Shown here: in pieces, positions 33,581 to 42,793 of the stretch
How positions within the stretch are numbered: position 1 is the stretch's first letter
Layout: each line of letters starts with the position of its first letter
Source: Nocardioides marmotae
GTDB taxonomy: Bacteria; Actinomycetota; Actinomycetes; Propionibacteriales; Nocardioidaceae
Direction of reading: 5' to 3'
Assembly: GCF_013177455.1 (NCBI RefSeq)
Contig: NZ_CP053660.1
Location: 3,410,001 to 3,474,000, forward strand
DNA: 64,000 nt
Program-made: the position numbers and the translations under genes
The notes under the pieces: generated by a model
Databases searched by the model: none
The model's input: only the letters and a program-made list of their open reading frames with translations
Told to the model about the DNA's origin: nothing

Positions 33581-34657
33581 TTAATGTCTCCGGACGGCCA
33601 GCGGCTCGACGATCCCGAACCCGCGGACGGGTCGCGCTGGCAGCCGCCGGGTGTCGAACTGGTCCGGCGGCAGCAGCGCCGCGGTCGTCGCATCGACGAT
33701 CACCCGGTTGCGGCGGGCGACCGCGGTGAGCCGGGCGGCCATGTTGACCGGCGGGCCGAAGACGTCGCCGAGCCGCATCACCACCGAGCCGGTCGCCAGC
33801 CCGAGCCGGACGTCGGGCATCCGCTGGTCGCGGCCGATGACGTTGATGATCCCCTCGGCGATGTCGTAGGCGCGGACCGGATCGTCGTTCACGAACAGCA
33901 CCGAGTCGCCGATGCTCTTGATCATCCGGCCGCGCTGGATGGCCACGACGTCGGCGCAGCGGGACTCGAAGAGCTCGACGAGGTCGCCGATCCGCTCCTC
34001 GCTCAGCTGGTTGGACAGCGCGGTGAAGGAGACGATGTCGGCGAACCCGACGGTCAGCGTCGTGGTGTGCAGGTCGTCCTCCTCGCCGCCGAGCGCCTCG
34101 ATCCGCGCGACGGCGGCAGCGAGGTGGCGCCGCCAGGCGTAGAGCAGCAGCTCCTCGAACGGCTGGCCGAAGTCCTCGAGGAAGCGCCGAGCGGAGCCGG
34201 CACGAGTGCCGGTGGCCTGGTCGCCCTGCTCGAGCTCGTCGATCCGGTTCACCATCGCGGTGACCTCCCAGTCGGCGAGGCGCGCCATGTTCTGCCCCAC
34301 CGCCCGGGTGATGTTGACGGCCAGGTCGAAGTCGAAGAGCCCGGAGCGCACGCCGTCGACGAGCGTGGCGAGCGCGCGGCGGTCCGCGTCGGTGTACGCC
34401 GCCTCGTCGCCGTGCTCGGGGAAGCCCAGCGCGCGCCAGAGCCGCCGGGTCTCCTCCAGGCTCACCCCCGCCGCGTCGGCGACCTGGACGGCGTCGAACG
34501 CCGGCTCCTCGCCGAGGATGGCCGAGTGGAGCGTCATCGGCGTCTCGTCGACCGGGCCGGCACTGTCGTCCGACCGGGGGTCGGGGCTGTCGTCCGGCCG
34601 GGGGTCGGGGCTGTCGTCGGGGCGGGGGTCGGGCTGTCGGGGGGTCAGCTCAGGCAC
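33581..34657 (-). CDS. Class III adenylate/guanylate cyclase
   Basis: A 358-residue cytosolic cyclase. The N-terminal 30 residues are a DPRPDDSP repeat encoded by a 24-base tandem repeat. Residues 50-180 form a helical regulatory domain (VQVADAAGVSLEETRRLWRA looks helix-turn-helix or MerR-like). The catalytic domain has the metal aspartates D207 in VGFADIVSFTALS and D251 in KSIGDSVLFV, plus GDVFGPPVNMAARL. The lysine in MIKSIG and downstream arginine are consistent with ATP use. The gene overlaps the PH-domain gene upstream by eight bases and precedes the orphan winged-helix gene. Confidence 0.92.
   Translation of the reverse strand: MPELTPRQPDPRPDDSPDPRPDDSPDPRSDDSAGPVDETPMTLHSAILGEEPAFDAVQVADAAGVSLEETRRLWRALGFPEHGDEAAYTDADRRALATLVDGVRSGLFDFDLAVNITRAVGQNMARLADWEVTAMVNRIDELEQGDQATGTRAGSARRFLEDFGQPFEELLLYAWRRHLAAAVARIEALGGEEDDLHTTTLTVGFADIVSFTALSNQLSEERIGDLVELFESRCADVVAIQRGRMIKSIGDSVLFVNDDPVRAYDIAEGIINVIGRDQRMPDVRLGLATGSVVMRLGDVFGPPVNMAARLTAVARRNRVIVDATTAALLPPDQFDTRRLPARPVRGFGIVEPLAVRRH
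34563..34634. repeat. 24-bp tandem repeat, three units, in the cyclase N-terminus
   Basis: Units at 34563-34586, 34587-34610 and 34611-34634 begin ctgtcgtc and contain cgggggtcggg. They encode the eight-residue DSPDPRPD repeat. Length polymorphism between strains would be expected without frame change. Confidence 0.85.
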
Positions 34658-35159
34658 CTTCGTCGCGTCGGTCGGGGCGAGGGTCGTGGATGGCGTGGAG
34701 CAGGTCGTTGAGCCGGCGCTGCACGTCCTCGACCTGCGGGATGTCGGGCAGCCGCACCTGGCCGTGGGTGCTCGCGTCGCTGATCACCAGGGTGCCGCAG
34801 CCGAGCATCCGGTCGGTCAGGTGCAGCTCGATGGCCACGTCGCTGATCCGCGAGAGCGGGATGTCGTGGCCGCGACGGGTCAGCACGCCGGTGCGGGTCA
34901 CCAGCCGGCGGTCGGTGAAGGCGTAGGACGCGGTCACCCAGCCGAGGAACGGCCACACGACGTACCGCAGCAGCACGACGGCGGCGACCGCCCACACGAA
35001 CATCGTCACGAACCGGTTGTCGGCGACCACCTGCACGAACACCGCGGCCGCGAGCACGACCACGAGCACGAGGAGGGGTGCGAGGAGCGCCTTGACGTGC
35101 GTGCGCGTGCTCACCACGACGGTCTCCCCGTCGCTCAGCAGCTTCTGCGAGATGGCCAC
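34650..35159 (-). CDS. Membrane protein with a bacterial PH (bPH2) domain
   Basis: A 169-residue protein: two membrane helices close together (about 25-47 and 51-70) and a C-terminal bPH2 domain with SYAFTDRRLVTRTGVLTRRG, then IPLSRISDVAIELHLTDRML and GTLVISDAST. The role of such proteins is not settled; they bind peptides or lipids at the membrane. The end runs into a helical tail DVQRRLNDLLHAI. Its stop lies eight bases inside the cyclase gene, so the pair is translationally linked. A CATGAT hexamer six bases before the GTG suggests a leaderless message. Confidence 0.85.
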   Translation of the reverse strand: MAISQKLLSDGETVVVSTRTHVKALLAPLLVLVVVLAAAVFVQVVADNRFVTMFVWAVAAVVLLRYVVWPFLGWVTASYAFTDRRLVTRTGVLTRRGHDIPLSRISDVAIELHLTDRMLGCGTLVISDASTHGQVRLPDIPQVEDVQRRLNDLLHAIHDPRPDRRDEGA

Positions 35160-35216
35160 GCCCGGATCATGTCACCGATCACACCGGCGCCGCCCCGGTC
35201 TCCGCCCCGCGGGCGC

Positions 35217-36038
35217 TCAGATCGCCGCGCGCACGTGGACGACGTCGCCGGCGCCGACGGCGACGCGGCCGTCGGGACCCTCGACCACGAGGTGGCCCGA
35301 GGGGTCGATCGAGGTGGCCAGACCGGTCAGCACCGAGCCTCCGGGCAGCTCGACGCGGACCTCGCGGCCGACGGTGACGCAGGCGTCGGCGTACGACGCC
35401 GCCAGCCGCATCCCGGCGAGGTCGCCGCCGGCCTGCCAGGTGTCGTAGGACTCCCGCAGGCTGGCCAGGACGCCGACGAGGAGGGCGGTGCGGTCGGGGG
35501 CGCCGGCCTCCCCGGCCTCGATCGCCAGCGAGGTGGCGGTCGGCACCGGGAGCTCCTCGGCGGTCAGGCCGACGTTGATGCCGATGCCGACGACCGCGCA
35601 GGGCCCCTGCTCGGTCTCGATCCGCTCGACGAGGATGCCGGCGACCTTGCGGTCGCCGATGAGCACGTCGTTGGGCCACTTCACCCCGGCGTCGAAGCCG
35701 GCGGCCTTGAGCGCCTTGTCGACGGCGTAGCCGGCCAGGAGCGGCAGCCAGGGCCAGCTGCGGGTGGGTGCGGTCGGCCGCAGCAGCACCGAGAAGGTCA
35801 GCGCGGAGCGGGCCGGGGTCTCCCAGGAGCGGTCGAGCCGGCCCCGGCCGGCGGTCTGGTGCTCGGTGACGACGACGAGCCCCTCGGGGGCGCCGGCGCG
35901 GGCCCGCTCGGCGACCACGGCGTTGGTCGACTCCGCCCGGTCGACCACCTCCACCGACACGCCCGGGACCAGGTCCGGGCTGAGGGCGGAGAGAACGGTC
36001 TCGTCAAGGGATGGGCGCTCGGCCCGACTCACGGTCAC
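35217..36038 (-). CDS. birA: Biotin--[acetyl-CoA-carboxylase] ligase
   Basis: A 273-residue class I biotin protein ligase; it activates biotin with ATP and attaches it to the carrier lysine of carboxylases. Motifs: VDRAESTNAVVAERAR, EHQTAGRGRLDRSWETP (adenylate loop), KWPNDVLIGDRKVAGIL and VVGIGINVGL, followed by the SH3-like C-terminal domain. There is no N-terminal repressor domain. The GTG at 36038 is preferred since CAATGT ends seven bases upstream; in-frame GTGs at 36044, 36032 and 36068 are alternatives. Divergent from the carboxylase gene pccB. Likely substrates are the carriers encoded at 49312 and 58624. Confidence 0.93.
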   Translation of the reverse strand: MTVSRAERPSLDETVLSALSPDLVPGVSVEVVDRAESTNAVVAERARAGAPEGLVVVTEHQTAGRGRLDRSWETPARSALTFSVLLRPTAPTRSWPWLPLLAGYAVDKALKAAGFDAGVKWPNDVLIGDRKVAGILVERIETEQGPCAVVGIGINVGLTAEELPVPTATSLAIEAGEAGAPDRTALLVGVLASLRESYDTWQAGGDLAGMRLAASYADACVTVGREVRVELPGGSVLTGLATSIDPSGHLVVEGPDGRVAVGAGDVVHVRAAI

Positions 36039-36106
36039 GGGCACTACATTGACCCACGTTTCGACCACAACGCCAGCACCGACGCCGACGAGGAGACCCC
36101 CGGACC

Positions 36107-37738
36107 GTGAGCGCAGAGAGCACCGAACGTCCCGGGCAGGGGACCGACGTCCCCGCGGACATCGACCTGCACACCACGGCCGGGAAGCTGGCCGACCTCG
36201 ACCGCCGTCTCGACGAGGCGGTGCACGCCGGCTCGGCCAAGGCGGTCGAGAAGCAGCACGCCAAGGGCCGCAAGACCGCCCGTGAGCGGATCGAGATGCT
36301 CTTCGACGAGGGCTCCTTCGTCGAGCTCGACGAGCTCGCCCGGCACCGCAGCACCGCCTTCGGCCTGGAGAAGAACCGACCGTACGGCGACGGCGTCATC
36401 ACCGGTTACGGCACGATCGACGGCCGCCAGGTCTGCGTGTTCTCCCAGGACTTCACCGTCTTCGGCGGCTCGCTGGGCGAGGTCTACGGCGAGAAGATCA
36501 CCAAGGTCATGGACCTGGCGATGAAGACCGGCTGCCCGATCATCGGCATCAACGAAGGTGCCGGCGCGCGGATCCAGGAGGGCGTGGTCTCCCTCGGCCT
36601 CTACGGCGAGATCTTCAGGCGCAACGTGCACGCCTCGGGCGTCATCCCGCAGATCTCGATGATCATGGGCAACTGCGCCGGCGGCCACGTCTACTCCCCC
36701 GCGGTCACCGACTTCACCGTGATGGTGGACCAGACCTCCGCGATGTTCATCACCGGCCCCGACGTCATCAAGACCGTCACCGGCGAGGACGTCTCGATGG
36801 AGGACCTCGGCGGCGCCCGGACGCACAACTCCAAGTCCGGCAACGCCCACTACATGGCCTCCGACGAGGAGGACGCGATCGAGTACGTCAAGGCGCTCCT
36901 CTCGTTCCTCCCGCAGAACAACCTCGACGAGCCGCCCGCGTTCGACGAGGTCGCCGACCTCGAGGTCAACGACTCCGACCGGTCGCTCGACACGATCATT
37001 CCGGACTCCCCGAACCAGCCCTACGACATGCACGACGTCATCAAGGCCGTCGTCGATGACGAGGACTTCGTCGAGGTCATGGAGCTGTTCGCGCCCAACA
37101 TCCTCATCGGCTACGGCCGGGTGGAGGGCCGCCCGGTCGGCATCGTGGCCAACCAGCCGATGCAGTTCGCCGGCACCCTCGACATCGACGCCTCGGAGAA
37201 GGCCGCCCGCTTCGTGCGGACCTGCGACGCCTTCAACATCCCGGTGCTGACCTTCGTCGACGTCCCCGGTTTCCTGCCCGGCACCGACCAGGAGTGGAAC
37301 GGCATCATCCGCCGCGGCGCGAAGCTGATCTACGCCTACGCCGAGGCCACCGTCCCGCTGGTCACCGTCATCACCCGCAAGGCCTACGGCGGCGCCTACG
37401 ACGTCATGGGCTCCAAGCACCTCGGCGCCGACATCAACGTCGCCTGGCCGACCGCCCAGATCGCGGTCATGGGCGCCCAGGGCGCAGCGAACATCGTGCA
37501 CCGCAAGACGCTCGCCCAGGTCGAGGCCGAGGGCGGCGACGTCGAGGCCCGGCGCGCCGAGCTGATCGACGAGTACGAGACCACGCTGGCCAACCCCTAC
37601 ATCGCCGCCGAGCGGGGCTACGTCGACGCGGTGATCCAGCCGCACGAGACCCGCTCCGAGGTCGTCCGGGCGCTGCGGCTGCTGCGCTCCAAGCGGGCCT
37701 CGCTGCCGCCGAAGAAGCACGGGAACATCCCGCTCTGA
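36107..37738 (+). CDS. pccB: Propionyl/acetyl-CoA carboxylase carboxyltransferase (beta) subunit
   Basis: A 543-residue carboxyltransferase that moves carboxyl from biotin to acyl-CoA. Landmarks: [35 protein letters not shown], the N-terminal oxyanion pattern [41 protein letters not shown], and in the C-terminal half [20 protein letters not shown] and [25 protein letters not shown] lies upstream of the GTG. It is translationally linked to accE (TGATG). The biotinylated alpha subunit is not adjacent but may be that at 49312-51102. Whether propionyl-CoA or acetyl-CoA is preferred cannot be told from the residues I can read. Confidence 0.94.
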   Translation: MSAESTERPGQGTDVPADIDLHTTAGKLADLDRRLDEAVHAGSAKAVEKQHAKGRKTARERIEMLFDEGSFVELDELARHRSTAFGLEKNRPYGDGVITGYGTIDGRQVCVFSQDFTVFGGSLGEVYGEKITKVMDLAMKTGCPIIGINEGAGARIQEGVVSLGLYGEIFRRNVHASGVIPQISMIMGNCAGGHVYSPAVTDFTVMVDQTSAMFITGPDVIKTVTGEDVSMEDLGGARTHNSKSGNAHYMASDEEDAIEYVKALLSFLPQNNLDEPPAFDEVADLEVNDSDRSLDTIIPDSPNQPYDMHDVIKAVVDDEDFVEVMELFAPNILIGYGRVEGRPVGIVANQPMQFAGTLDIDASEKAARFVRTCDAFNIPVLTFVDVPGFLPGTDQEWNGIIRRGAKLIYAYAEATVPLVTVITRKAYGGAYDVMGSKHLGADINVAWPTAQIAVMGAQGAANIVHRKTLAQVEAEGGDVEARRAELIDEYETTLANPYIAAERGYVDAVIQPHETRSEVVRALRLLRSKRASLPPKKHGNIPL

Positions 37739-38022
37739 TGGCCGCCGACGAGCAGACCACGGAGCAGACCCCGGGCCCGGCCGAGAGCGAGACCGAGCCG
37801 ACCGCCGCGCAGCAGGAGCCGACCCGGCCCCTGCTGCGGGTGGTCAGCCCCCACGCCACGCCCGAGGAGATCGCGGCGCTGGTCGCCGTGCTCACCGCGG
37901 TCGGCGGCGTGGAGGCCGCCGCCCCGGCGCGCCGGCCGGAGTGGAGCGCCCCGCACCGCGGCGTACGACGCACGCACCCGCACGGCCCGGCGGGCTGGCG
38001 CTCCAGCACCCTGCCCCGCTGA
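37738..38022 (+). CDS. accE: Acyl-CoA carboxylase epsilon subunit
   Basis: A 94-residue protein with an acidic, Glu/Thr/Pro-rich start and the epsilon core LLRVVSPHATPEEIAALVAV near residues 32-52, followed by an arginine/histidine-rich tail. Epsilon subunits are specific to actinobacterial AccA-AccD complexes, where they strengthen alpha-beta assembly. The ATG overlaps the beta-subunit stop by one base. A hairpin terminator follows seven bases after its stop. Confidence 0.88.
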   Translation: MAADEQTTEQTPGPAESETEPTAAQQEPTRPLLRVVSPHATPEEIAALVAVLTAVGGVEAAAPARRPEWSAPHRGVRRTHPHGPAGWRSSTLPR

Positions 38023-38028
38023 CCTCTC

Positions 38029-38067
38029 CCCCGCGCCGGCTCGGGCCTCTCGGACACCGGCGCGGGG
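38029..38067. terminator. Hairpin terminator after accE
   Basis: ccccgcgccgg (38029-38039) pairs with ccggcgcgggg (38057-38067), an 11-bp perfect stem around a 17-base loop, seven bases after the accE stop. Confidence 0.65.
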
Positions 38068-38193
38068 CGGTCCGGCGATTCCGCCGCGGCCGAGGGCGAC
38101 CTCCGCCACAATCCTTGAGGGGAAGTTGAGGTTCGCGGCGCCACCCCTTGAGGTCCGCCTCCGAGACTCGAAGACGACAAGACGACCGGGTCG

Positions 38194-39729
38194 GTGAACC
38201 GCCAGAGCGGCCCCGCACCACTGATGGGACGGCGCGTGGACGCGAACGACATGGGGTACGACCGGACCGGTCTCAGCACGGATGCCGCGCCTGGGCTCGA
38301 CGACCCGCGCTACGTGCGGATGCCCGACCCCGGGCTCGAGGCGTACGCCACGGAGTTCCTCGACGCCGTCGGCGAGCTGCCCACCCTGCGCCCGACGGTC
38401 GGGTGCGTCATCCCGGCCTACAACGAGGCCGAGACGATCGCCGGCGTGCTGGACTCCCTGCTCCAGCAGACCCGGCTCCCCGACGTCATCCACCTCGTCG
38501 TCAACAACACCAGCGACGACTCCGTGGAGATCGCCAGCCACTACGCCGGCCCGCACACGCGGATGACCGCGAGCGGCGAGCAGAGCACCATCGTCTACGT
38601 CCACGACATCGGCAAGAACCCCGACAAGAAGGTCGGCGCGCTCAACTACGGCTACTCCCTCGTCGAGCACATGGACTACCTGCTCGGCGTCGACGGCGAC
38701 ACCACGCCGGAGCCGGACGCGATCGAGCACCTCGTCGAGGAGATCGCCAGCGACGACCGGATCGGCGGCATCTCCGCGATCTACTCCATCGACGACTCCG
38801 CGCTCGACGGGTGGATGGCGAAGTTCCTCATCGCCGGCCAGCGGGCGCAGTTCTCCGCGTTCAACATGCAGAACCTGCTCAAGGGCCGCAACATGGCGGT
38901 CCTCGGCGGCCAGTTCTCCATCTTCTCCACCCAGGCACTGCGCGACGTGATGCGCGACAGCCACCAGCGCACGCCGTGGGTCAGCGACTCCGAGGTCGAG
39001 GACTCCCTGCTCTCGCTGCAGATCAAGTCCGCGGGCTACCTCACCAAGATCTCGGCCCGGGCGCGCGCCCACGTGGGCGGCATGACCACCCTGCGCTCGC
39101 TCGACGCCCAGCAGGTGAAGTGGAACTTCGGTGCCATCGACCTGATGTGGCCCGGCCAGCGCGGCGACACCAAGGGCCAGCCGTTCCACCCGAACCTCCG
39201 GCTGCGGTGGTTCGAGCACCTCTCGATGGTGCTCAACATGACCAGCCGCATCATGTTCCTGGCGCTGCTCATCGGCGCGCTGACGATCGATGCGTTCGTC
39301 TTCCAGGCCTGGTGGCTCATCCCGCCGCTGGCCGCGGTGTGGCTGAACTTCCGGGTCGCCCACTCGATGGAGTTCGCCAACCGGCGCGACTACCTGTTCG
39401 TGCTGCTGGTCTTCCCCTCCGAGCTCTACATGTTCATCCGGATGGGCCACTTCGTCCGCGCCTGGCTGAAGTTCTTCAGCCGCCAGCAGACCGACAACTG
39501 GGCCGCCCAGGCCAAGGCCGAGCGCGGCAAGGGCATCGCGTGGACCTACCCGTTCGTCGCGCTCGGCATCTTCTTCGTGCTCGCCTGGATCGCCTGGCTC
39601 CAGGTCCCGATCCAGACCACCTCCGACCTCCTCCAGCTCGGCTGGCCGATCCTCGGCATCATCACCATCCTGCAGACCGCCTGGATGCTCATCAAGGCGT
39701 CGAAGCGCTACCGCGGCTTCAAGGCGTGA
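38194..39729 (+). CDS. Membrane GT2 glycosyltransferase, processive polysaccharide-synthase type
   Basis: Up to 511 residues. The GT-A core shows VGCVIPAYNEAETIAGVLDS, LVVNNTSDDSVEIA, the DxD-like LGVDGDTTPEPDA, GGQFSIFSTQALRD, the acceptor-site SEVEDSLLSLQIK and a QQVKW variant of the QxxRW motif of hyaluronan/cellulose-type synthases. C-terminal membrane helices follow (about 345-385, 405-425 and 445-500). It may make and extrude a linear polysaccharide or lipid-linked glycan. The start is uncertain: GTG 38194 is the longest frame, ATG 38251 (MGYDRTGL) is an alternative, neither with a good ribosome binding site. A lipoprotein gene follows at 50 bases. Confidence 0.87.
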   Translation: MNRQSGPAPLMGRRVDANDMGYDRTGLSTDAAPGLDDPRYVRMPDPGLEAYATEFLDAVGELPTLRPTVGCVIPAYNEAETIAGVLDSLLQQTRLPDVIHLVVNNTSDDSVEIASHYAGPHTRMTASGEQSTIVYVHDIGKNPDKKVGALNYGYSLVEHMDYLLGVDGDTTPEPDAIEHLVEEIASDDRIGGISAIYSIDDSALDGWMAKFLIAGQRAQFSAFNMQNLLKGRNMAVLGGQFSIFSTQALRDVMRDSHQRTPWVSDSEVEDSLLSLQIKSAGYLTKISARARAHVGGMTTLRSLDAQQVKWNFGAIDLMWPGQRGDTKGQPFHPNLRLRWFEHLSMVLNMTSRIMFLALLIGALTIDAFVFQAWWLIPPLAAVWLNFRVAHSMEFANRRDYLFVLLVFPSELYMFIRMGHFVRAWLKFFSRQQTDNWAAQAKAERGKGIAWTYPFVALGIFFVLAWIAWLQVPIQTTSDLLQLGWPILGIITILQTAWMLIKASKRYRGFKA

Positions 39730-39779
39730 CCCGCCCCGTGGCCCGCCCCCTTCCCCCCACCTCTCGGGAGACCACCACC

Positions 39780-40526
39780 ATGTCCGTGTCCGCTGCCCGG
39801 CCCGCGCGCTCCTCGCGCGGGCTCCGCACCCTCGTCGCGGCCCTGGCCCTCGCCCTGGCCGGCTCGCTGTCCGGCTGCTCGCTGGTCGACCGGCTCGGCG
39901 GCCCGGACCCCGTCGAGGCGGAGAACCCGTCCGCCGCGGCCGCGCAGGCGGCGTACGACTCGCAGTTCACGCGGGACGGCACCTTCCAGTCCCACATCAA
40001 GATCGACGGGATGGACTTCGTCTACACGCTGTGGCCGACCAAGTCGACGCCGCGGACCAACGAGTGGTACCCGCGGGGCAACAAGTTCTTCTCCTTCACC
40101 TTCCAGGTCTACGACATGAACCGGAAGCTGCGGGACCCCTTCCGCACGAAGCGGAAGGCCTACCTGGGCAACATCAAGGTCACCTCGCGCACCATCACCA
40201 CCGGTGGCGGCCAGACCCAGCGCCCCTACAAGCTGAACGCCGAGGCCTCCCGGATCACGTTCGACCCCGAGGCCGTCACGCACCCCGAGCACGGCATGCT
40301 CATCACCTCCCCCAAGGGCTCCTTCGAGATCCGCAACCAGAAGATCGGTCCGGTCTCCGAGGACACCCGCGGCATCGAGCTGACCTTCGTCGCCGAGGTC
40401 CACTACGAGCGCGCCCCCGGCTCCGGCCGGTTCGTCGCGAAGAAGATCAAGCAGACGGTCCCCATCGCGATCTTCGAGTCCGACACCCCCACCAAGGTCG
40501 GCAAGATCCCGATCAACGCCAACTGA
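39780..40526 (+). CDS. Lipoprotein of unknown function, downstream of the GT2 synthase
   Basis: A 248-residue lipoprotein: basic start, hydrophobic segment and lipobox SLSGC with C33. The mature part has an Ala-rich coil (AAAAQAAYDSQFTRDGTFQS) and then a beta-rich region with MDFVYTLWPTKSTPRTNEWY, FSFTFQVYDMNRKLRDPF and HYERAPGSGRFVAKKIKQTV. I do not recognise the family. GGGAG lies nine bases before the ATG. Its close spacing after the polysaccharide-synthase gene suggests an extracytoplasmic partner in glycan export or attachment. Codon use matches the neighbours. Confidence 0.75.
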   Translation: MSVSAARPARSSRGLRTLVAALALALAGSLSGCSLVDRLGGPDPVEAENPSAAAAQAAYDSQFTRDGTFQSHIKIDGMDFVYTLWPTKSTPRTNEWYPRGNKFFSFTFQVYDMNRKLRDPFRTKRKAYLGNIKVTSRTITTGGGQTQRPYKLNAEASRITFDPEAVTHPEHGMLITSPKGSFEIRNQKIGPVSEDTRGIELTFVAEVHYERAPGSGRFVAKKIKQTVPIAIFESDTPTKVGKIPINAN

Positions 40527-40540
40527 CCGCTCACCCCGCT

Positions 40541-41500
40541 GGTCGAGCAGCGAGCCCCGGCAGCCGCCCGCTGGTCGAGCAGCGAGCCCTGGCGAGCGTG
40601 TCGAGGCCCGGTGAGGTGCGCAGGGCCTCGGGGTGGTCGTCCGGCTGCCGGGTGGTGCGTTGTAGGGAGATCTTGAGACGGACGTGGTTGCGCGCCGCGG
40701 GGGTCGAGGCACCTGGGCGCGGTTGCTTGTCGGCTCGCGGTTGGCGGGGGTCGACCGCTGTGGTTGCGGTGGTCGGGAGCTGTGCCCTGCGTCCCGCTGG
40801 TCGAGCAGCGAGCCCTGGCGAGCGTGTCGAGGCCCGGTGAGGTGCGCAGGGCCTGGGGGTGGTCGTCCGGCTGCCGGGTGGTGCGTTGTTGAAGGACTTT
40901 GAGAAAGACGTGGTTGCGCGCCGCTGGGGTGCGGGTGCTTGGGCGCGGTTGCTTCTCGGCCCACGGTGGGCGGGGGTCGACCGTTGTGGTTGCGGTGGAC
41001 GAGGGATGCGACTTCGTCCCGCTGGTCGAGCAGCGAGCCCTGGCGAGCGTGTCGAGGCCCGGTGAGGTGCCTGGGGCCTAGTGGTCCCCGGCTGCTCACG
41101 GTGGTCGGGGCGCGTCCGGCTGCCGGGTGGTGCGTTGTAGGGAGATCTTGAGACGGACGTGGTTGCGCGCCGCGGGGGTCGAGGCACCTGGGCGCGGTTG
41201 CTTGTCGGCTCGCGGTTGGCGGGGGTCGACCGCTGTGGTTGCGGTGGTCGGGAGCTGTGCCCTGCGTCCCGCTGGTCGAGCAGCGAGCCCTGGCGAGCGT
41301 GTCGAGGCCCGCTGAGGTGCGCAGGGCCTCGGGGTGGTCGTCGGGCTGCCGGGTGGTGCGTTGTAGGGAGATCTTGAGAAGGACGTGGTTGCGCGCCGTC
41401 GTGGTCGAGGCACCTGGGCGCTGTTGCTTCTCGGCTCGCGGTTAGCGGGGGTCGACCGCTGTGGTTGCGGTGGTCGAGGGATCGGACTGCGGGGCGGGTC
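40541..41500. repeat. Tandem array of about 226-bp composite units (downstream of DUF222-HNH copy B)
   Basis: No gene is supported in this 986-base gap. The phrase gctggtcgagcagcgagccc starts at 40570, 40796, 41021 and 41271, so unit lengths are 226, 225 and 250. Each unit contains the three modules seen on the other strand at 20776-21490. About 200 bases from 40650 recur almost unchanged from about 41107. The palindrome-like core is ctggtcgagcag. The last unit runs into the 3' end of the DUF222-HNH gene. The units lack spacers and Cas genes, so this is not CRISPR. Confidence 0.85.
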
Positions 41501-41512
41501 TGACTGGTCGGC

Positions 41513-42793
41513 CTATGTCCTTCGATGGAAGGCGACCTTGCCGTCGGGGAGGTGGGTGGTCTCGAAGGCTGGGTCGTGGATGCGGGCGTGGTGACGCGGA
41601 CAGAGGTTCCGGGCGTTCGCGAGATCCGTCTTGCCGCCACTGGACCAGGGTTGGTCGTGGTGGGCGTGGCAGAGGTGGGCGGGCCAGTCGCAGCCCTCGG
41701 CGGTGCAGGTCGGCTGGGTGAGGTTGAGCCCGCGGCGCTGGGCGCCTGAGAAGAGTCGCGTCCTACGGCCGAGGTCGAGCAGCTCAGACCTGGTGCCAAG
41801 GACGGCCGGGATGAGTCCGGCTTCGCATGCGAGGCGCCTGGCGGTGGCGGCAGAGATGACGTCGCCGTCGTCCAGCACTCCCGGCGCGAGGCCACCGACG
41901 AGAGACTCGTGATCGATGGTGACGACGACGGTGGCGTTGAGGCCGCCGAGCTTGGGGAGCGTGTCGGTGGGAAGCCGTTCGAGGAGCTCGCAGAACGCAT
42001 CCCCCATCCGCTCCGGAGAGAGCCGCCGCTCCACCTGCTCGACCTGCTCAGCCTCGGGCTCGTCGCCTGCCGCCTTCGTGGCGGCTTGGTGCTTCGGCGC
42101 GGCGTACGCGAGGAGGGTCTTGTGCAGCATCGCGGCGTCCAGCTCGGGGATCGAGAACTTCCCCCGCACCGAACCCTTGCCGTCCGGGCACATCGTCAGC
42201 CACGCGTTCGCGCGAGCCTCACGTTCCTCCCGCTCCAGGGCGCGGGCGTCGCGGGCCTCACCGACCTCGGGGGCGACCACGGTGAGGACGTGCTTGGCGA
42301 GCACCGCCAGCGTCTTCGGGTCGAGGTGGGCGGCCTCGCGCAGGAGGTGCTGCTCGGCCCGCGCCGGGACGCTCGGGTCCTCCAGGTCCTCGGGCAGCCG
42401 GTCCACACACGAGGTGATGACCCGGGCGTGGTCTACCGAGATCGCGCCCTCGACCAGCGCAGCCGACGTGGGCTCGTGCCGGTCCAGCGATTCCGCGAGC
42501 CGGGCCCGGCCCTTCGCCACCCGCCGCTCCTGCCGGGTCCGATGCGCCCACCACGAGGCGGTGTCGGTCGCCCCGGCCCGTTCACCGGCATGCCGACGGT
42601 CGGCCTCCGCGACCAGGCGGAGTGCGAGGGCATCGGCCTGCGCGCGGAGCTTCTCGGCCTCCAGGAGGGTGGCCTCGACGTCCTCGTCCGACATCGACCA
42701 CAGGTCCGCTGTGGCGGCTGCGCGGGTCTTCTTCCGGGACTTCGCGACAGCCCGGCACACGGTGTGCGCGTGGTGTCTCGAGTCCTTGGCCAT
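41513..42793 (-). CDS. DUF222 / HNH endonuclease protein (13E12 repeat family), copy B
   Basis: A 426-residue near-twin of the protein at 19510-20775. Over the DUF222 domain only scattered substitutions are seen, plus small indels (such as KAAGDEPEAEQVEQ in place of KDPEADQVEQ). The HNH region with CTAEGCDWPAHLCHAHHD and NLCPRHHARIHD is unchanged. Orientation is opposite to copy A. The ATG at 42793 follows the conserved gagtagaccc; a TTG at 42826 would add 11 residues. Both copies look intact, so this is not a decaying relic. Recombination between them could invert the intervening DNA. Confidence 0.92.
   Translation of the reverse strand: MAKDSRHHAHTVCRAVAKSRKKTRAAATADLWSMSDEDVEATLLEAEKLRAQADALALRLVAEADRRHAGERAGATDTASWWAHRTRQERRVAKGRARLAESLDRHEPTSAALVEGAISVDHARVITSCVDRLPEDLEDPSVPARAEQHLLREAAHLDPKTLAVLAKHVLTVVAPEVGEARDARALEREEREARANAWLTMCPDGKGSVRGKFSIPELDAAMLHKTLLAYAAPKHQAATKAAGDEPEAEQVEQVERRLSPERMGDAFCELLERLPTDTLPKLGGLNATVVVTIDHESLVGGLAPGVLDDGDVISAATARRLACEAGLIPAVLGTRSELLDLGRRTRLFSGAQRRGLNLTQPTCTAEGCDWPAHLCHAHHDQPWSSGGKTDLANARNLCPRHHARIHDPAFETTHLPDGKVAFHRRT

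Noticed and set aside
40541..41500. CRISPR array
   Set aside because: Units are about 226 bases and continuous, with no unique spacers and no cas genes nearby.
40531..42000. Long minus-strand frame through the repeat array into the HNH gene region
   Set aside because: It follows the repetitive DNA and changes with each unit; the real gene uses another frame with conserved HNH residues.
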